Source: Dictyophora rubrovolvata
Taxonomy: Eukaryota > Basidiomycota > Agaricomycetes > Phallales > Phallaceae
Length of the DNA: 64,000 nt
Reading direction: 5' to 3'
NCBI GenBank assembly: GCA_029959195.1
Contig: CP114122.1
Span: 1,488,001-1,552,000, forward strand
Shown: piece by piece, positions 60,361 through 64,000 of the stretch
Numbering within the stretch: the first letter of the stretch is position 1
Layout of the letters: each line of letters opens with the position of its first letter
The notes under the pieces: generated by a model
What the model was told of the DNA's origin: nothing
The model's database searches: none
Seen by the model: only the letters and a program-made list of their open reading frames with translations
Position numbers and translations under genes: made by a program

Positions 60361-61845
60361 GGTGTTACTGGACGAGACTTGAAGCCTGAAGGCTTGTAAC
60401 AAGATTTACACTTGAATACATCTCATAATCCCACGTGGTTCTGGCACAACTAATGTCGTCCCTGAAGCATTGCCAGCCATCCAAAATCTCAGAGGATGGA
60501 AAATTCTTCATGAGCTTGCATTTCCAAGTGTAGCGTCTTATCAGCAAGTTGCAGGGAGACTTTTCCAATACCCGATGCGAATTCGCGCACTCCTCCTATC
60601 CCCTTTACTGGATGCGGAGGGATTGTCTTGAAGGTGATGAATGAGTCGTTACCGCCTTGTCCATCCAGAAACGAGACGCAGACATTGTCATCTTCGCTAT
60701 ACCGCATGGTCGAAGGCTGACGGTATCTGGTAGTACCGGTTCATCATCATGAGCCGTAAAACCGTTGTATTCAATGAGACCCGGTAGCTGATTGTTGTTC
60801 GCAGAGGCTCCGGGTGAATGCACTGGTATGATTTCTTTGGGGTCGAGGTATGTGAAGACTCGTCCATCTTGGCTAGTGAGCTGATACGCAATCTTTTGGG
60901 TCGTATCTCCAGTCTTGTTCTTCTTGTCTATTCGATCTCGCTTACAAGCCGCTCTCGATTCCTCAATACTCTTGCCAGCCATTCCCCCACCAGGTGCAAT
61001 ATAATATGTAGCGAGATGGCCGGTGCGTTTACAATTACACCATGTCGTGGACGGTTGCTGACTCTGCGCAGCCAGGATAACAGGTACAGCGGTGTTCATC
61101 CGACGTTGATCCGGGTCTATCAAACTCTGTTTATTGTCGAAGAACTGTCGTAGTGACATGGATGTAACGGTATTCATGGAAGTAGAAGAGGAGATCGCGC
61201 GGGAGATCTGGGTGCGTATATGACACATTTCATTAGATCGCAGTTGATATTGCCTTCAACGTATGCACGGTTAACAGCAGTTTCTATTTTCTGTGCCGTC
61301 TCTGCCAAAGGTGTTGATTTCGAGAATGACATGGATAAAGCGTCGCGTAGGCAATTAACCTGGCGGATTGGTCCTCCGTAGTGGTAGTTGAGGCGCAGAT
61401 AGTGCCAGCAAGCTTTGGCTCCCTGTGCTCTCGGGATACTCTCCCGCTCGGATCGTTACCATCATTACCAACTCAGCAGCCGCGAGTTTATCGTTTGCAA
61501 TCCAATTTTTCTGCGCTCGGGGTTCATCATTCTCGGGTCGTGTAATCGAACCATCAATGTATCCTATCAGGCCATTGATAGTGAGAAAGAGAGAGGCATC
61601 CCCGACCCAAGTAAAGCAGTTTTTCTTCGCGCGGCTGAGTTTCTCCCCAGAGAAGGTCGCGATGTTTCGAAGGGGAGGAATGGATGGTGCCGACGCATCA
61701 GTAACCAGGATAGAAGGTGGAGAGGTTTCCGAAGAACCCATAGCGAAATTGGATAAGATTTGGAACGTGATGTCAAGAGCTGGATAATAATTGTTTCAAT
61801 CCCGATCTCAAAGACGGATAAGGCCCATAACCTATTGAAACTTGA
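60360..61845 (-). mobile_element. Ty1/Copia-type retrotransposon fossil (gag to protease region)
   Basis: An LTR-retrotransposon remnant on the minus strand. The segment near 61741-61400 resembles a Copia Gag N-terminus (FTWVGDASLFLTINGLIGYIDG shortened to its core LFLTINGLIGYIDG; KNWIANDKLAAAELVM). The segment near 61230-60720 has a zinc-knuckle-type region (CNCKRTGHLA) and APGGGMAGKSIEESRA, typical of agaricomycete Copia Gag. Near 60700-60490 a protease/pre-integrase-like block occurs (PPHPVKGIGG, ADKTLHLE). No reverse transcriptase or integrase was recognised, so it is truncated as well as interrupted in several places. Just inside 61842, the minus strand reads ggttatgggcc, similar to the initiator-tRNA half used as primer site by Copia elements. 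Age cannot be set here; it looks old. Confidence 0.7.
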
Positions 61846-62103
61846 TAGAATCTCAGTCAATAATTACTTTACTATATGTATGTATAGCTATACCTTAAAG
61901 TAACCTACATATTACATATAAGTAAAAGACGGGAAAGAATTTATGATGTCGGTACTCACCTCAGTCGAGTAACTATTAGTCAATAGTTACTCGAGGTGAG
62001 CTATAGTGCATTAGTATGTATATAGCATATATATCCTACCAAGACAAAGAAAGGATCATAAAAGAAAGAACTACATAAAGGAAAAAGGAGCACCATAAAG
62101 CAT
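61842..62103 (-). repeat. Candidate LTR remnant of the Copia fossil
   Basis: The region directly outside the putative primer-binding site begins TG on the plus strand (CA at the LTR end on the minus strand), as expected for an LTR edge. It is AT-rich and contains a palindrome. The outer edge is not located and no matching second LTR was found on the other side, so this is tentative. Confidence 0.35.
61955..62000. repeat. Near-perfect palindrome
   Basis: The left arm ctcacct-(cagt)-cgagtaactatt pairs with aatagttactcgaggtgag across a 4-nt loop, with one 4-nt bulge. It could form a hairpin with about 19 base pairs. It sits within the candidate LTR region. Confidence 0.8.
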
Positions 62104-62640
62104 ATGTGTGCTACAAAGGAACACGGCACTCGACGTTTGTCCGAGTCTAAAGTGCCGGTTTACCGTTTACATGATCCAACTTATAGCCTTCTACCACGAC
62201 AACAAGATCTACTCCCTGGAACTACCTTCTATACTTCGAGGTATTGAAATAGAACTGGAGAATATTACCAAACTCAAAGCACGAAAAAGGATCATCAGTG
62301 CCCCGCTTGCGTTAGAAGAACTTCTAAACCCGGTGGAGCTGGTGATTGGCCAAGCTATTTCCGATGGAGATGACAAGATCGTAGTACAAGTAAACCAGAT
62401 GGCTGTGAAGAAAGGAGAAATTTATTATCGAGGCTAGGACAATGATAATGGAGATGAACCTGTAGCACCGGCGATCACAATATCAGGGGCCTTTCGGATG
62501 GGCGAATCGCTGGGGGATGGTACTATCCAACATGCTTCAAAAGTAGCCTCCCTGGAGCTGCGACAGTTGCGCTCCTATTTGAGGAAAAAGGAAGTGGACA
62601 AGGTGACTCGGAAGACATTGGATTCCTGATTGACTGATAG
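62104..62640 (+). pseudogene. Decayed coding region, unidentified
   Basis: Coding-like stretches on the plus strand, beyond the Copia fossil. One contains LELPSILRGIEIELENITKL with ALEELLNPVELVIGQAISDG; another frame reads VPVYRLHDPTYSLLPRQQD. They are interrupted and cannot be made into one gene. The placement next to a retroelement suggests mobile-element debris, but I do not recognise the family. Confidence 0.35.
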
Positions 62641-62739
62641 GTAATGGTGGAGGTTTTTTGAAATCCAAGATCGCATAGTGAATTAGTCGTTCTCAAAACC
62701 AAGCACTATGAGAACTGCATTCAGCAGATTAACAACACA

Positions 62740-64000
62740 CTATATTTTCGATTTGTGATATAAACTATACGCTGTTAAAATTCCAAGAAGACAGAATGTA
62801 ATCCAAGCTTTGCTGGAGCCCCATGAATACCGCTTCTGAAGATCTTCATATTGATTCTGCGGCTGGCGGGGAGGTAGAGCAACCTCGACAACCTCCTCCT
62901 CTTCAGTCAAAGGTGGGTTTAAATGCGAGAGAGGTGTCGTATGAACGAAGGAAAGGTCTTCTACATACACTTCAGCGACTCCTCCGAAAAAATCCGTTAA
63001 CGGAGTTTCCTCCAGTGGTCTCTGGAAAAGGTCTGACCTGACACCCGGATGAGAACCTATTTTTTCGAAATCGTAGGTAGAGAACTGATTTAAGTGTTGA
63101 TAAGCATCCAAAACAACGGGAGTAAAAGCTACGAACTAAATCAGCCATAGTGGTTTTCGATGTTTTATTAATGCCTTCCAGATACTGTAACATGTAATGG
63201 GTATATCGATCAATTACCGAGACTCCGATATCTGTATCTGTCTCGTGCTGAACACAGTGAGGAAGCATGACAGTGTCAGTGTATTAAGACTTACTGCGTA
63301 TGAGTTTTCTCCCAGTCTAGATGAACCAGTGGCGAGGATATTGGGAGAATAAAACTTGGAATAAAGAGTGTTCGCTTGACAAGTATCTACCATGAAAAAC
63401 AGTTCTTTATATCTACACCAAAAAACATCAAGGATGTTGATAGCACGTATAACGACTAAGCCGACCTTTTCTTCTGCCACATTTGTTCAAATGCGTCGGC
63501 CAAGTCAAAAGCACTTATTTCTTCGTTGTCTTGAAATTTTAAAAATTCGTTGCCTCCGTGGCCCGTCATATATACAAAGACGTTAGAACGATCATCGGTA
63601 TTGAGACGTTTGGAAGGCGGGTAAGTTGGAGGAACTCGACCTGTCGCGATATATGGATGGTGAGTTTTGTATCTACTAGACTGTGGACGAAAATACCTGT
63701 TAACACACGAAGGAGATTCTCAACAGTAACATCATAACCTCTATAGTCAACTTCGATGTTATCGCCATAAAGATCTAAGTTACGTCTGGGGTTTGAAAAC
63801 ACAGCCCCAGGAAAACGGTTTCTTGAGTTACAGGCAACATCGTCAGCGAGCATCAAGATGATGTTCGAGTCGGGTATTCCCAGGCGTTTTACAGTACGAT
63901 ACCTGTTTGATAATCTTAAACCTAACATTATACTAATAAGAAAATGGCTCGTTCACTACATTCCCAAAGCATTGGCCATGTGCTGTTTGTTTGTGTATCA
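62740..64000 (-). CDS. gpi8: GPI-anchor transamidase catalytic subunit Gpi8, 5' end outside window
   Basis: Gpi8 (PIG-K) is the cysteine-protease-like subunit (legumain/C13 family) that cleaves the C-terminal signal and attaches GPI anchors in the ER. The rightmost visible exon ends HMANALGM and joins to [25 protein letters not shown]. Further exons give [19 protein letters not shown], the catalytic histidine in [15 protein letters not shown], and the catalytic cysteine in [14 protein letters not shown]. The 3' part encodes [18 protein letters not shown] and a luminal stem, ending with a transmembrane helix ([19 protein letters not shown]) and a stop at 62740. The N-terminal signal peptide and first exon lie beyond the window. 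All key residues seen are intact. Confidence 0.93.

Overview
The window is nuclear DNA of a filamentous basidiomycete, most likely a wood- or litter-decaying Agaricomycete. The genes are intron-rich and nearly all introns are 50-100 bp GT-AG introns. Gene order is tight, with divergent promoters down to about 50 bp. The gene set fits as well: a white-collar-1 photoreceptor with no visible GATA finger, a secreted DyP-type peroxidase, a GH131 glucanase and a TEY mating/filamentation MAP kinase. I cannot name the species.

Layout, left to right. 0-8 kb: a BTB-domain protein cut by the window edge, an unidentified protein, an unresolved coding region, and a polytopic GPCR-like membrane protein. 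8.5-20.5 kb: a CCCH zinc-finger protein, spindle-checkpoint Mad3, the DyP peroxidase, the Fus3/Kss1-type MAP kinase, a conserved small protein and a Sos7-like kinetochore protein. 20.5-27.1 kb: Noc4, an intron-bearing tRNA-Ala, eIF2-alpha, a Pof3/Dia2-like F-box protein and dynactin p27. 27.2-36.3 kb: a full ABCC (MRP-type) transporter with many introns, then ribosomal protein L10 and a recent head-to-head inverted, truncated copy of it. 37-47.2 kb: white-collar-1, a 2.2-kb gene-poor gap, mitoribosomal mL41, Tsr3 and a kinesin. 48.2-55.3 kb: the corepressor Tup1 with an unusual Arg-Asp/Arg-Glu linker, the GH131 enzyme, a decayed coding region and an unidentified protein. 55.8-64 kb: an HCNGP/SAP30BP-like protein, mitochondrial asparaginyl-tRNA synthetase, SmD1, a Ty1/Copia-type retrotransposon fossil and the GPI transamidase catalytic subunit Gpi8, cut by the right edge.

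Most genes are housekeeping: ribosome biogenesis (Noc4, Tsr3, L10), translation (eIF2-alpha, tRNA-Ala, AsnRS, mL41), chromosome segregation (Mad3, Sos7, kinesin), splicing (SmD1, HCNGP) and regulation (WC-1, Tup1, MAPK). DyP and GH131 are the visible secreted-enzyme component. I see no metabolic gene cluster, CRISPR array or prokaryotic-type system. The least ordinary items are the inverted rpl10 duplication, the Tup1 linker, a likely GC-AG intron in SmD1, the short tRNA intron and several coding-like stretches I could not assign. Exon joins were worked out by eye from splice signals and family similarity, so boundaries are approximate unless positions are given.
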